64,000 nucleotides of DNA from Polynucleobacter sp. CS-Odin-A6 (GCF_018882095.1 NZ_JACVPD010000001.1:62001-126000), one strand, 5' to 3'. Counted from the first letter of the stretch, positions 37,123 through 46,639 are shown. Numbers and translations: made by a program. Notes: a model not told the origin generated them from the letters alone.

Positions 37123-38556
37123 TTATTCGAGCTTAGAGGCTGACCGTTTTACAGGTTCACCATTGATAAATGCTACAGCTTGAGTGAGCATAAAGTCATC
37201 GGCACTACCAAGTTCCACTGGCTTCTTGGACTTTTCTTTCTCTTTTTCTTCAGGAGTCTTCTTGGCATTTTTTTCTTCAATCCGTTGTAACTCTTCAAGG
37301 CGTCGTTTCTCACGATCAGCAATCAGTTTTTCTTCTGAAGACTGCTTATTACGTAAATGTTTCTCGCTATCAATCTCTCGTGTAATGAGGACATCATCTG
37401 GATCACCGTCTTTATTTTGATCGACGGCGATATCTGGCTTAATGCCATAAGCCTGAATCGATCTGCCGGTAGGCGTGTAGTAGTAAGCCGTGGTGATCTT
37501 GAGGGCTGAATCATTGGTTAATGGGCGAACAGTCTGTACTGAGCCCTTGCCAAAGGTAGTCTTACCAATAATGGTTGCCCGTTTGTAATCCTGCAATGCT
37601 CCAGCAACAATTTCAGAAGCAGAAGCAGAGTAAGCATTGACCAAAACAACCATTGGCAGCTTTTTGAAAATAGCAGGCACGCTGGCTAGAGGATCGCCGG
37701 ACTCACTGAGTCGATACATCGCTGGTGTTGAACTAAAGACTTGCTTGGAGTCAGGTGTCTGACCTTTGGTTGAAACGATGACCGCATCTGCTGGCAAGAA
37801 AGCGGCAGCAACACCGACTGCGCCTTGGAGTAAGCCACCACCATTATTTCTGAGGTCAAGAATGATGCCTTTCAGTTTGGGATCTTGGTTTGCAAGATCG
37901 GCTAATTTCTTTGCTAGATCTGGAACGGTACGCTCCTGAAAGCTGGTCACTCTAACCCAAGCAATATTGTTATCCAATATTTTGGCTTTGACGGATTGCA
38001 CTTTGATCTCCGCACGGGTAATCGTGACAGGAAAACTACGCTCTTCACTTTTGCGGAAGACGGTCAAGGTAATTTTTGTGCCAGGCGCGCCCCGCATAGT
38101 ACGTACTGCTTTATCAAGCGACATGCCGCGAACGGGTTTGTCATCTAAGCGGGTAATTAAGTCACCCGCTTGTAAGCCAGCACGCGCTGCTGGACTATCT
38201 TCAATAGGGTTCAGAACTTTGACAACGCCATCTTCTGAAGTGATCTCAATGCCAAGGCCAGCAAACTTACCGCTGGTTTGCTCTTGCATTTCAGAGAAAT
38301 CTTTTTTATCTAAATAAGTGGAATGAGGATCAAGACTGCTGACCATGCCTTTGACAGCATCCGTCAGCAATTGTTTATCTTCAATCGGCTCTACGTATTC
38401 ACGCTTAATCTGGGCAAAGACATTAGACAGGGTACGCAGCTCATCTAAGGGCAGCGTAGCGCCCTGCTGGGCAGTTGCTGATAGCTGAATGGTGGCTGCA
38501 ACCCCGGCGATGAGGCCAACAGCAACTAGGGCAAAGTTCTTAAAAAATGTGCGCAT
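37123..38556 (-). CDS. ctpA: S41 family C-terminal processing peptidase
   Basis: This 477-residue exported serine protease degrades or trims envelope proteins. A signal peptide lies at the N-terminus, a PDZ domain at residues ~90-180 (GLGIEITSEDGVVKVLNPIE), then the S41 catalytic core: SASASEIVAGAL with the nucleophile Ser and GKTTFGKGSVQ with the Lys. A charged Lys/Glu linker near residue 430 precedes the tail. It lies 14 bp from gpmA on the same strand and probably shares its transcript. Confidence 0.94.
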   Translation of the reverse strand: MRTFFKNFALVAVGLIAGVAATIQLSATAQQGATLPLDELRTLSNVFAQIKREYVEPIEDKQLLTDAVKGMVSSLDPHSTYLDKKDFSEMQEQTSGKFAGLGIEITSEDGVVKVLNPIEDSPAARAGLQAGDLITRLDDKPVRGMSLDKAVRTMRGAPGTKITLTVFRKSEERSFPVTITRAEIKVQSVKAKILDNNIAWVRVTSFQERTVPDLAKKLADLANQDPKLKGIILDLRNNGGGLLQGAVGVAAAFLPADAVIVSTKGQTPDSKQVFSSTPAMYRLSESGDPLASVPAIFKKLPMVVLVNAYSASASEIVAGALQDYKRATIIGKTTFGKGSVQTVRPLTNDSALKITTAYYYTPTGRSIQAYGIKPDIAVDQNKDGDPDDVLITREIDSEKHLRNKQSSEEKLIADREKRRLEELQRIEEKNAKKTPEEKEKEKSKKPVELGSADDFMLTQAVAFINGEPVKRSASKLE

Positions 38557-38570
38557 GCTACCGTTTTACC

Positions 38571-39260
38571 TTAATCCAAATAAAAATGCTGAAGGGGCTT
38601 TAGATTGTCGTCAAGCTCATAAATCAGTGGGATGCCATTGGGAACGCTAATTTCCATAATATCTTTGTCAGAAACCTGGTCAAGATACTTGATTAAAGAG
38701 CGAATACTGTTGCCATGCGCTACCAGCAATACCCGCTTACCCGCCTTAAGGGCTGGGGCAATGGATTCATTCCATAAGGGTAAGACGCGCTCGACATTGT
38801 CTTTTAAGCACTCACCTAAGGGGATATCAGAGCGATTGAGCTTTTCGTAGCGACGATCTTTTTGTGAATTACGCTCATCATGGGGCTCAAGAGGCGGCGG
38901 GGGTACATCGTAGGAGCGACGCCAAAGGTGGACTTGAGCATCTCCATATTGGGCTGCAGTTTCTGCTTTATTCAAACCAGTGAGGGCGCCATAGTGGCGC
39001 TCATTCAATCTCCAGCTATGAACCACGGGCAACCACATGAGGTCCATCTTATCTTGAACATGCCAAAGAGTATGGATGGCTCTTCTCAAGACTGAGGTGT
39101 AAGCCACGTCAAACTCATAGCCAGCGTTGCGGAGGGTTTCCCCTGCAGCAAAGGCTTGTTCAGTCCCTTTTGGGGTTAAGTCAACATCCGCCCAGCCAGT
39201 AAATCGGTTTTCAAGATTCCAAGTGGATTCGCCATGACGAATAAGGACAAGTTGTTTCAT
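38571..39260 (-). CDS. gpmA: 2,3-bisphosphoglycerate-dependent phosphoglycerate mutase
   Basis: This 229-residue glycolytic enzyme interconverts 3- and 2-phosphoglycerate. The phospho-His motif [18 protein letters not shown] opens the protein, and [11 protein letters not shown] and [12 protein letters not shown] complete the active site. It reads divergently from the rhodanese gene, with only 22 bp between their ATGs, and has the leaderless-type box. Confidence 0.97.
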   Translation of the reverse strand: MKQLVLIRHGESTWNLENRFTGWADVDLTPKGTEQAFAAGETLRNAGYEFDVAYTSVLRRAIHTLWHVQDKMDLMWLPVVHSWRLNERHYGALTGLNKAETAAQYGDAQVHLWRRSYDVPPPPLEPHDERNSQKDRRYEKLNRSDIPLGECLKDNVERVLPLWNESIAPALKAGKRVLLVAHGNSIRSLIKYLDQVSDKDIMEISVPNGIPLIYELDDNLKPLQHFYLD

Positions 39261-39285
39261 AGAGCCATTCTATAATCCGGTGATG
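39258..39285. promoter_or_regulatory. Overlapping divergent leaderless promoters of gpmA and the rhodanese gene
   Basis: The minus-strand box TAGAAT (39272-39267) and plus-strand box TATAAT (39271-39276) share two bases. Each is followed by exactly six bases and an ATG (gpmA at 39260, rhodanese at 39283). The two start codons are only 22 bp apart, which leaves no room for leaders. Confidence 0.6.
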
Positions 39286-39696
39286 AACTTTCTCACGCAA
39301 ATTGATAATTTAGCGCTTATCGCCCTCATGTTGGTTTCGGGCGCGGCGCTTTTCCTTCCCACATTATCTACGCTAATCAGCGGAAAAGGCTTATCCCCTA
39401 CCGAAGCGACCATTTGGATAAATCGTCGCAAGGCGGCTGTTCTAGACTTGCGCCCAGAAGAAGCATTTAAAGCAGGGCATTTGCCAGGCGCAAAGCATGT
39501 CCCATCCAATGAGATCGCCGCTAAGATTGAAAAGTTGAAGCTGGACCGTAAGAACCCACTGATTTTGGTTTGTGAAACCGGTGTGAGTTCTCGTAAGGCG
39601 ATTGCAGAGGTGCAAAAGCTGGGCTTCGCTGAAGTTGGTGCCTTAGATGGCGGTGTTCAGGCATGGCAGGCTGCAGCGCTGCCATTGGTTAAATAA
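39283..39696 (+). CDS. Membrane-anchored rhodanese-like protein
   Basis: This 137-residue protein has an N-terminal membrane segment (LALIALMLVSGAALFLPTL) and a rhodanese domain with active-site Cys in LVCETGVSSRKA and the HLPGAKHVPSNEI region. It likely transfers or senses sulfane sulfur. I chose the ATG at 39283 because it fits the -10 spacing; a GTG at 39280 would add one residue. glutaredoxin, secB and gpsA follow on the same strand. Confidence 0.88.
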   Translation: MNFLTQIDNLALIALMLVSGAALFLPTLSTLISGKGLSPTEATIWINRRKAAVLDLRPEEAFKAGHLPGAKHVPSNEIAAKIEKLKLDRKNPLILVCETGVSSRKAIAEVQKLGFAEVGALDGGVQAWQAAALPLVK

Positions 39697-39713
39697 TTCA
39701 GCGAGGTTTAGGT

Positions 39714-39968
39714 ATGGCACCAGTCACGATGTACAGCACTCAAGTTTGCCCTTACTGTGTGATGGCAGAGAAGCTCTTGCAGAAAAAAGGTGTTGCTAAT
39801 CTAGAGAAGATTTTGATTGATCGGGACCCTGCACAGCGCGAGCTCATGATGACTCGTACGGGGCGCCGTACTGTCCCTCAAATTTATATTGGGGAAACTC
39901 ATGTTGGTGGTTACGACGATCTAGTTGCTTTAGACCGTGCTGGCCAACTTGACCCTCTATTAGCTTAA
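39714..39968 (+). CDS. grxC: Glutaredoxin 3
   Basis: This 84-residue thiol-disulfide enzyme has the CPYC active site in [16 protein letters not shown], the cis-Pro [20 protein letters not shown] glutathione site and the usual short C-terminal helix. A GAGG ribosome site precedes the ATG. It uses glutathione made by the gshA-gshB operon elsewhere in the window. Confidence 0.96.
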   Translation: MAPVTMYSTQVCPYCVMAEKLLQKKGVANLEKILIDRDPAQRELMMTRTGRRTVPQIYIGETHVGGYDDLVALDRAGQLDPLLA

Positions 39969-39990
39969 AAATTTACTCAGAAAGTTCCCC

Positions 39991-40512
39991 ATGACTGAAC
40001 AAACTACTTCCGCTCCAGATGCAGTTGATAACTCAAAAAATCCTGGTTTTCGTATTCAACGGATCTATCTCAAAGACTTATCTTTAGAGCAGCCGAATGC
40101 CCCGCAAATTTTATTGATTGCAGCTGAGCCACAAGTAGAGGTTGAAGTGGATGTTGAAGTAACTCGCTTGGGTGATGAGATGTTTGAGGTTGCCTTAATT
40201 TCGACAGTCACTGCCAAAGTGGAGGGCAAGGTACTCTTTTTGGTTGAGGCAAAGCAGGCTGGCATTTTTGAATTTAATAACATCCCTCCCGAGCAAATTG
40301 ATCCTATGTTGGGCATTGCTTGCCCAACTATTTTGTATCCTTACTTGCGTTCGAATGTTGCCGATACCATTAGCCGTGCTGGCTTCCAACCAATTCATTT
40401 GAATGAAATTAACTTCCACGGTATGTATGAGCATCGCATCATGCAAGCCGCACAAGCTGCTGCAACGGAGAGTAGCTCTGCAGATGAAAGCAAAATTATT
40501 CTTCCGCACTGA
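39991..40512 (+). CDS. secB: Protein-export chaperone SecB
   Basis: This 173-residue tetrameric chaperone keeps presecretory proteins unfolded for SecA. The core features are [51 protein letters not shown] and the [21 protein letters not shown] helix. Its position between grxC and gpsA is the common proteobacterial order. The C-terminal tail is acidic. Confidence 0.97.
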   Translation: MTEQTTSAPDAVDNSKNPGFRIQRIYLKDLSLEQPNAPQILLIAAEPQVEVEVDVEVTRLGDEMFEVALISTVTAKVEGKVLFLVEAKQAGIFEFNNIPPEQIDPMLGIACPTILYPYLRSNVADTISRAGFQPIHLNEINFHGMYEHRIMQAAQAAATESSSADESKIILPH

Positions 40513-40538
40513 ACCTGATTAGCCAAAGCCCACAGATC

Positions 40539-41561
40539 ATGAAAGTGACACTGCTTGGAGCTGGCTCTTGGGGGACTGCTATGGCGGCGCAAGCTGCGCG
40601 TTATCTTCAAGCGGGAGAAGTTTGTCTTTGGTCGCGCAATGCCAAGCAGTTAGAGGGTATTCAAAAGACGGGTGAAAATACAGCGTATTTGCCTGGCGTC
40701 ACCTTGCCTGCGGGTCTGCAATTAGAGGATGTTTTTGAGCGTGCTATTACACGCCTTTCGGAAAATGATCTTCTGGTAATCGCCACCCCAATGTCAGGAT
40801 TGTCAGAAACCGTGGCAAAGGTATTACAGCTTGCTAAACATTCACTTAATATAGTTTGGTTATGTAAGGGTTTAGAGCCCAGCACCGCGTTATTGCCACA
40901 TCAAGTAGTTGCTCGCGAAGATCATTTGCATAGCCACGGTCTGCAACATGCGTATGGCGCACTGTCTGGGCCTAGTTTTGCTCAAGAGGTTGGCAATGGC
41001 ATGCCTTGCGCACTAACAATTGCTAGCAAATCATCTGCATTGTGCGACCTGGTTCAAGGCGCCTTTCATCATGGCAATATGCGTATCTATGCCAGCGATG
41101 ATTTAGTCGGTGTTGAATTAGGTGGCGCTATTAAGAACATCTTAGCCATTGCGGCTGGTATTGGTGATGGTTTGGATCTGGGACTAAATGCACGAGCCGC
41201 AGTCTTAACCCGTGGTCTCGCCGAGATGATGCGCTTGGTTAAGGCAGCTGGTGGTAGGCCAGAGACCTGCATGGGATTGACTGGTGTAGGCGATTTGATT
41301 CTGACTGCTACTGGTGATCTCTCTCGCAATCGTCGGGTAGGTCTCGCTCTTGCTGCAGGAAAACCATTGCCTGAAATTTTGGATAACTTAGGGCATGTTG
41401 CAGAGGGCGTCTTGTGTGCTTCTGCTGTCGGTAGTCTTGCTAGTCGCCTGGGTGTCGAGATGCCCATTACTGCCATGATGAGTGAGGTGTTATCCGGAAA
41501 ACTCTCGCCGCAGAACGCGCTTAAAAAACTGATGGGGCGCGATCCTAAGGTTGAAGCCTAA
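40539..41561 (+). CDS. gpsA: Glycerol-3-phosphate dehydrogenase [NAD(P)+]
   Basis: This 340-residue cytosolic enzyme makes glycerol 3-phosphate for phospholipids. The Rossmann loop VTLLGAGSWGTAMAAQAA, GPSFAQEVGNGMPCALTIAS, the catalytic-Lys region GVELGGAIKNILAIAAGIGDG and LTGVGDLILTATGDLSRNRR are all present. No Shine-Dalgarno is visible in the 26-bp gap after secB, though same-strand co-transcription is likely. Confidence 0.97.
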   Translation: MKVTLLGAGSWGTAMAAQAARYLQAGEVCLWSRNAKQLEGIQKTGENTAYLPGVTLPAGLQLEDVFERAITRLSENDLLVIATPMSGLSETVAKVLQLAKHSLNIVWLCKGLEPSTALLPHQVVAREDHLHSHGLQHAYGALSGPSFAQEVGNGMPCALTIASKSSALCDLVQGAFHHGNMRIYASDDLVGVELGGAIKNILAIAAGIGDGLDLGLNARAAVLTRGLAEMMRLVKAAGGRPETCMGLTGVGDLILTATGDLSRNRRVGLALAAGKPLPEILDNLGHVAEGVLCASAVGSLASRLGVEMPITAMMSEVLSGKLSPQNALKKLMGRDPKVEA

Positions 41562-41568
41562 GTTTCGT

Positions 41569-42039
41569 CTAGCCTCCTCCTAGCAGTTCATTTTGGCGCC
41601 AAGCTTCATACACCACAATCGCTACCGTATTTGAGAGATTCAAACTGCGACTGCTGTCTTGCATTGCTAGGCGCATTTGATTAGGTATTGGAATAGCGCT
41701 CCTAACTTCTTCCGTAATTCCTTTGGTCTCCGAACCAAAAATAAAATAATCATCAGGCAAGTATTTGCCATCATGAAACTTTCCAGATCCTTTGGTCGTT
41801 AAGGCAAAGAGGCGATCAGGTTGCGGCTGTTCATTTGCCAGAAATTGAGCCCAATTTTGATGTACTTTTACTTTGGCGAACTCATGATAGTCAAGACCTG
41901 CTCTACGCAGTTTGGCATCTTCCATCGGAAAACCCAGTGGCTCGATTAAATGTAACTTTGCACCTGTATTTGCGCAGAGGCGAATGATGTTGCCTGTATT
42001 GGGTGGGATTTCTGGTTCAAATAAAACGATATTAAACAT
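41569..42039 (-). CDS. trmL: tRNA (cytidine(34)-2'-O)-methyltransferase
   Basis: This 156-residue SPOUT-class enzyme methylates the wobble ribose of tRNA-Leu isoacceptors. The knot motifs are NIVLFEPEIPPNTGNIIRLC at the N-terminus, FIFGSETKGITEEV and the C-terminal MQDSSRSLNLSNTVAIVVYE. The gene converges on gpsA with a 7-bp gap and follows comF on the minus strand. Confidence 0.96.
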   Translation of the reverse strand: MFNIVLFEPEIPPNTGNIIRLCANTGAKLHLIEPLGFPMEDAKLRRAGLDYHEFAKVKVHQNWAQFLANEQPQPDRLFALTTKGSGKFHDGKYLPDDYFIFGSETKGITEEVRSAIPIPNQMRLAMQDSSRSLNLSNTVAIVVYEAWRQNELLGGG

Positions 42040-42064
42040 AGCCTGATCTTTGTACCATTCTTCG

Positions 42065-42808
42065 TTACGCTGGGCGAAGTGTTCTGAGTAGAACCCAATT
42101 AATCACCCGGGATACGCCATTGTCCTTCAGAACGTAGGCGATTTCATTTAAGGTGGCTCCGCTGGTCATCACATCATCAAATACGATGACGGTTGTAGAC
42201 TCCAGGCTTTCCCAATATTGAGGGTTAATGTAGAACATGCCCTCAATGGCTTTGTAACGATTGATGCGAGTTTCATTCGCCTGATGTTGTGTGTGATGGT
42301 GACGCAGCAAAATATAAGGATTTTTATTTATTTGGCTCGCACAGTGAATACGCCTAGCTAACTCCCAACTTTGATTAAATCCTCGAGCGCACAGTTTTTC
42401 TTGGCTTAGGGGAACTGGTAGTAAATAATTTGCATGAAGATTGCTTAAACTCGCGGCCATCAATTGACCCCATGCAGATGCAAGTCCATGAGCGCAAGCT
42501 AAGCGCCGCTGATATTTCAGTTGATGTAGGGCGGACTGTAATTTACCTTCATAGCGATCAAGGCAGTATGTTGCATCAAAGTAGGGTGGATGAGTTACGC
42601 ATTCAAGACAACGTTGTTCACTAATTTCATTGATCTGAAGGGGGAGGCCACACTGCTGACAACATTCATAGTTTGAAAGTTGTTCTGTGGCTAAGCCCGC
42701 GGCGCATTCAAGACAAAGAGTGTGTTGTTGAAATATCCCGCAAACAATACAGGCACTAGGCAATAAGTAAGAGCAAATAACTTGAAGTAGATTCTCTATT
42801 GGATGCAT
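42065..42808 (-). CDS. comF: ComF-family amidophosphoribosyltransferase-like protein
   Basis: From ATG 42808 the product has 247 residues. A Cys-rich zinc-finger region (CIVCGIFQQHTLCLEC, CCQQCGLPL, RCLEC) is followed by a phosphoribosyltransferase domain with VIVFDDVMTSGATLNEIA, the PRPP-binding loop. ComF proteins are linked to DNA uptake in competent bacteria, but the molecular role is unsettled. The longer frame starting at 42844 would cross into the divergent gene. Confidence 0.9.
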   Translation of the reverse strand: MHPIENLLQVICSYLLPSACIVCGIFQQHTLCLECAAGLATEQLSNYECCQQCGLPLQINEISEQRCLECVTHPPYFDATYCLDRYEGKLQSALHQLKYQRRLACAHGLASAWGQLMAASLSNLHANYLLPVPLSQEKLCARGFNQSWELARRIHCASQINKNPYILLRHHHTQHQANETRINRYKAIEGMFYINPQYWESLESTTVIVFDDVMTSGATLNEIAYVLKDNGVSRVINWVLLRTLRPA

Positions 42809-42819
42809 GGGCCGCTGAG

Positions 42820-42834
42820 TATACTGAGCCAATG
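42820..42834 (+). promoter_or_regulatory. Predicted leaderless promoter of the BioC-like gene
   Basis: TATACT (42820-42825) followed by six bases and the ATG at 42832. The palindromic core AGTATACT could also serve comF on the minus strand, where the distance to its ATG is 9 bases. Confidence 0.45.
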
Positions 42835-43635
42835 ACCCAATCAATCAGATGGCTTCAGGATGAAATTGCAGACCGAATGCTGCAAAAATTAAACATCGTG
42901 AAACTGGAGGTAAAGGATGTACTTGTCATTCCAGATTTCCCCGGTACACATGCGCATTTTCTGACAACCCGTTTCCCGGGAATACGTTTTCATAGCGCAC
43001 CTGAAGTAGCGTTATCTGGCTTTGATTTATTGAAATTGAGGGCGACGCGTTTTTGGAATTCCAGAATGCGATCTATATCCTCACTTTCCTTGGATGACTA
43101 CAAAAAGACAGGGCGATTTAATCTTCCCGATCATTCGGTTGATTTGGTGTTCAGTGTCTTGTTCATGCATGATTTAGTGGAGCCAAAGCGTTTTTTGCAG
43201 GAGTGCTGGCGAGTGCTGAAAGAGGGAGGGTTACTCACTTTTAGTTATCTAGGCCCAGATACTGCTAAGGAGCTTTTCTCTGAGGATTTGTTACAGCAAC
43301 TACCCCTGACTAGGTTGGCTAGCCCATGGGATATGCACGATATGGGTGATGCCCTATTGGGCCAACGTTTTTCTGATCCAGTGATGGATATGGAGTTCCT
43401 GAACTTAGACTATGAGTCTGAAAAAGTTCTTTTGGCGGATGCCATGGCCTTACAGTTGCTTGAGCTTGAAGGTCAAAATAGCGCGCCAGCCAGTCCATTA
43501 CCTAAAAAGCTCACTTTAGAAGTAATTTATGGACATGCCTGGGCTTTGGGAAAGCATTTGGCTAAAGCGCAGGATCATGTTGCTTATATTGATCCCAGCC
43601 AAATTGGACGCATTACTAGAAATGATTCTGCTTAA
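42832..43635 (+). CDS. BioC-like methyltransferase-fold protein with degenerate SAM motif
   Basis: This 267-residue protein has the C-terminal methyltransferase landmarks LPDHSVDLVFSVLFMHDLVEP, ECWRVLKEGGLLTFSYLGPDTAKELF, which resemble malonyl-ACP O-methyltransferase BioC. The usual motif I glycine loop is absent: the expected place reads VKDVLVIPDFPGTHAHFL. SAM binding may therefore be altered or lost. It is divergent from comF, as BioC-like genes often are in this order. No other biotin gene is adjacent. Confidence 0.75.
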   Translation: MTQSIRWLQDEIADRMLQKLNIVKLEVKDVLVIPDFPGTHAHFLTTRFPGIRFHSAPEVALSGFDLLKLRATRFWNSRMRSISSLSLDDYKKTGRFNLPDHSVDLVFSVLFMHDLVEPKRFLQECWRVLKEGGLLTFSYLGPDTAKELFSEDLLQQLPLTRLASPWDMHDMGDALLGQRFSDPVMDMEFLNLDYESEKVLLADAMALQLLELEGQNSAPASPLPKKLTLEVIYGHAWALGKHLAKAQDHVAYIDPSQIGRITRNDSA

Positions 43636-43702
43636 GTGTAAGTATTCACTATCTTTTTCACCTTTGCTTGATAATGCCTGAGACAAGCCTGGGTAGCTTG
43701 GT

Positions 43703-43731
43703 TTGTCGTTCATCCGAATTAACCCTATAAT
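43703..43731 (+). promoter_or_regulatory. Sigma-70 promoter of the cytochrome oxidase operon
   Basis: TTGTCG and a perfect TATAAT are separated by exactly 17 bases. The predicted start is about 84 bases before the coxB ATG. It is the best conventional promoter I see in the 186-bp gap. Confidence 0.7.
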
Positions 43732-43821
43732 CAGGTCTATCGAAATAGCTTGATACCGCATTTTTTGACTCTCTGAGGCTGTATTGCTTCGGAATTTCAG
43801 AAAAGATAAACAGAGAATAAG

Positions 43822-44979
43822 ATGAATTTATTTGGAAAAGTCACTAGGGCATCGCTCTTTTTAGTCGCTGCGTTTGGCACAGCGTTTGCTCATGCTGCAG
43901 AGAACATGCCTGGAGGTCCAGCCGTAAATCAGCTCAATTTTGCTGCACCCGCAACAAAAATTATGCAAGAGATCCATTGGCTACATTGGATGATGTTGGT
44001 AATTTGTGCGGTGATCTTTTTTGGTGTTTTTGGAGTGATGTTTTATTCCATCCTCAGGCATCGCAAGTCATTGGGAGCAAAGTCCGCTTCATTCCATGAG
44101 AGCACAACAGTTGAGATTATTTGGACCGTGATTCCATTGCTGATCGTGATTGGAATGGCTTTGCCAGCAACAAAAACAGTAGTAGCTATGAAAGATACTA
44201 CTAATTCAGATATCACCATTAAGACCACTGGTTATCAATGGAAATGGGGCTATGACTATATTAAGGGTGAAGGTGAAGGCATTAGCTTTTTATCCACACT
44301 CGCTACTTCGCGTGAAGCCATTAACAATCTAGCACCTAAATCAAATACTTATCTGATGGAAGTAGATAACGAAATGGTTGTGCCAGTTGGTAAAAAGATT
44401 CGCATGATTACCACTGCAAACGATGTCATTCACTCCTGGACCATTCCCGCATTTGGCGTGAAACAAGATGCGATTCCGGGCTTTGTTCGTGATGCTTGGT
44501 TCCGTGCTGACAAGATCGGCGTCTACCGTGGTCAATGTTCGGAATTATGTGGCGCACAGCATGCATTTATGCCGATTGTTGTGAATGTCGTTTCTCAAGA
44601 GGATTACACCAAGTGGGTAGAGCAGAAGAAAAAAGAAATGAGCTCTACCGCAGATGATCCATCCAAGGTGTACACCTTAGAAGAGCAAAAAGAGCGTGGT
44701 GCAAAAGTGTATGCAGCAAACTGTGCAGCATGTCACCAGCCTAACGGCAAAGGTGCCGGTACATTCCCCGCTTTAGATGGCAGCAAGGTTGTCAATGGAC
44801 CTAAAGAAGGTCAATACAACATTTTGCTTAACGGTAAGGGTGCAATGCCGAAATGGGCTGGCGTACTTTCTGACGGCGACATCGCTGCAGTTATTACGTA
44901 TACCCGTAATTCCTGGGGCAATAAAACGGGTGACATTGTTCAGACTCAGGACATTATTACTACTCGCGCAGGCAAGTAA
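43822..44979 (+). CDS. coxB: Cytochrome c oxidase subunit II with fused cytochrome c
   Basis: This 385-residue subunit accepts electrons from cytochrome c. It has a signal peptide (AAFGTAFAHAAE), two TM helices, the cupredoxin CuA domain (motif YRGQCSELCGAQHAFMPIVV) and a C-terminal class I cytochrome c domain with Cys301-x2-Cys304-His305 (ANCAACHQPNGKGAG). The fused haem-c domain is the caa3-like form found in many Burkholderiales. Confidence 0.96.
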   Translation: MNLFGKVTRASLFLVAAFGTAFAHAAENMPGGPAVNQLNFAAPATKIMQEIHWLHWMMLVICAVIFFGVFGVMFYSILRHRKSLGAKSASFHESTTVEIIWTVIPLLIVIGMALPATKTVVAMKDTTNSDITIKTTGYQWKWGYDYIKGEGEGISFLSTLATSREAINNLAPKSNTYLMEVDNEMVVPVGKKIRMITTANDVIHSWTIPAFGVKQDAIPGFVRDAWFRADKIGVYRGQCSELCGAQHAFMPIVVNVVSQEDYTKWVEQKKKEMSSTADDPSKVYTLEEQKERGAKVYAANCAACHQPNGKGAGTFPALDGSKVVNGPKEGQYNILLNGKGAMPKWAGVLSDGDIAAVITYTRNSWGNKTGDIVQTQDIITTRAGK

Positions 44980-45019
44980 TTTATTTATTCATACAGATCA
45001 AACTAAACCGGAGTAATCC

Positions 45020-46639
45020 ATGAGCACCATTTCCACTTCCCACGATCAAGCACATGATCATGCGCATGATGATCACACGCCGCACGGATGGCGTCGTTGG
45101 TTGTTTGCAACCAACCATAAAGATATCGGTACGATGTATCTCATCTTTTCATTCGTTAGCTTGCTAGCGGGTGGGGTAATGGCCATGGGGATTCGTTTGG
45201 AGTTGTTCCAGCCAGGCTTGCAATATTTCCGCCCGGAATTTTTCAACCAGCTCACCACCATGCATGGCTTGGTAATGGTGTTTGGCGCAATCATGCCGGC
45301 GTTCGTTGGATTTGCAAACTGGATGGTGCCATTGCAAATCGGCGCATCCGATATGGCCTTTGCCCGTATGAATAACTTTAGCTTCTGGATTCTTCCAGTA
45401 GCGGCTACTTTATTGTTCGGCTCTTTCTTAGCTCCTGGCGGAGCGCCAGCCGGCGGTTGGACTTTGTACGCACCATTGACTTCACAGATGGGCCCAGGTT
45501 TAGATATGGCCATTTTTGCGCTTCACTTATTGGGCGCTTCTTCCATCATGGGCTCGATTAATATCATTGTGACCATCTTGAATATGCGTGCTCCTGGCTT
45601 GACCTTGATGAAAATGCCCATGTTCTGCTGGACTTGGCTCATCACTGCTTATTTATTGATCGCTGTGATGCCAGTGTTGGCTGGTGCGATCACCATGGTT
45701 CTCACAGACCGCCATTTCGGTACCTCTTTCTTCTCCGCAGTGGGCGGTGGCGACCCAATCATGTTCCAGCATATTTTCTGGTTCTTTGGTCACCCAGAGG
45801 TCTACATCATGATTCTTCCAGCGTTTGGAATTGTGAGTGAAATTATTCCTGCTTTTTCTAGGAAAACATTGTTTGGTTACAGCTCCATGGTGTATGCAAC
45901 TTCATCCATTGCGATCTTGTCATTCATCGTATGGGCTCACCACATGTTTGCAACCGGTATGCCAGTGACAGGTCAATTGTTCTTCATGTACGCGACGATG
46001 TTGATCGCTGTTCCTACTGGTGTAAAGATTTTCAACTGGGTAGCCACGATGTGGAAAGGTTCAATGACCTTTGAAACTCCGATGTTGTGGTCAGTTGGCT
46101 TTATCTTTGTCTTTACGATGGGTGGCTTTACTGGCTTGATCTTGGCGATGGCGCCAATTGATATTGGCTTGCAAGATACCTATTACGTAGTTGCTCACTT
46201 CCACTACGTCTTAGTAGCAGGCTCACTATTTGCAATGTTCGCTGGTTTTTATTACTGGTGTCCTAAGTGGACTGGCTACATGGCCAATGAAACTCGCGGC
46301 AAGATCCACTTCTGGACTTCCATGATTTTCTTCAACATCACCTTCTTCCCAATGCATTTTCTGGGCTTAGCAGGTATGCCACGTCGTTATGCTGACTACC
46401 CAACTCAGTTTGCGGATTTCAATATGTTGGCTTCTATTGGCGCTCTTGGATTTGGCTTATCTCAGGTTTACTTCTTAGTATTCGTGGTGTTGCCAGCTTA
46501 TAGCGGTAAGGGCGAAAAAGCGCCTATGAAGCCATGGGAGGGCGCTAAGGGCTTGGAGTGGACTGTGCCATCACCAGCGCCACACCATACCTTTGAAACT
46601 CCTCCCACTACTGAAGAGTTAAATGCTGCAGGAGTCTAA
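45020..46639 (+). CDS. ctaD: Cytochrome c oxidase subunit I
   Basis: This 539-residue core subunit holds haem a, haem a3 and CuB. Twelve hydrophobic segments are present, with GLVMVFGAIMPAFVGFANW (haem a His region), WFFGHPEVYIMILPAFG (CuB/Tyr motif) and the VVAHFHYVLVAGS histidine pair. The N-terminus has an extra His/Asp-rich leader before the first helix. A short reading frame encoding an assembly protein overlaps its last 17 bases. Confidence 0.98.
   Translation: MSTISTSHDQAHDHAHDDHTPHGWRRWLFATNHKDIGTMYLIFSFVSLLAGGVMAMGIRLELFQPGLQYFRPEFFNQLTTMHGLVMVFGAIMPAFVGFANWMVPLQIGASDMAFARMNNFSFWILPVAATLLFGSFLAPGGAPAGGWTLYAPLTSQMGPGLDMAIFALHLLGASSIMGSINIIVTILNMRAPGLTLMKMPMFCWTWLITAYLLIAVMPVLAGAITMVLTDRHFGTSFFSAVGGGDPIMFQHIFWFFGHPEVYIMILPAFGIVSEIIPAFSRKTLFGYSSMVYATSSIAILSFIVWAHHMFATGMPVTGQLFFMYATMLIAVPTGVKIFNWVATMWKGSMTFETPMLWSVGFIFVFTMGGFTGLILAMAPIDIGLQDTYYVVAHFHYVLVAGSLFAMFAGFYYWCPKWTGYMANETRGKIHFWTSMIFFNITFFPMHFLGLAGMPRRYADYPTQFADFNMLASIGALGFGLSQVYFLVFVVLPAYSGKGEKAPMKPWEGAKGLEWTVPSPAPHHTFETPPTTEELNAAGV

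Noticed and set aside
43683..43708. CAAGC/GCTTG hairpin before coxB as a terminator of the BioC-like gene
   Set aside because: The stem is short, has no T tail, and overlaps the cox promoter -35 region.
45073..45513. 146-codon minus-strand frame in ctaD
   Set aside because: It mirrors transmembrane codons of subunit I; no start signal or motif.
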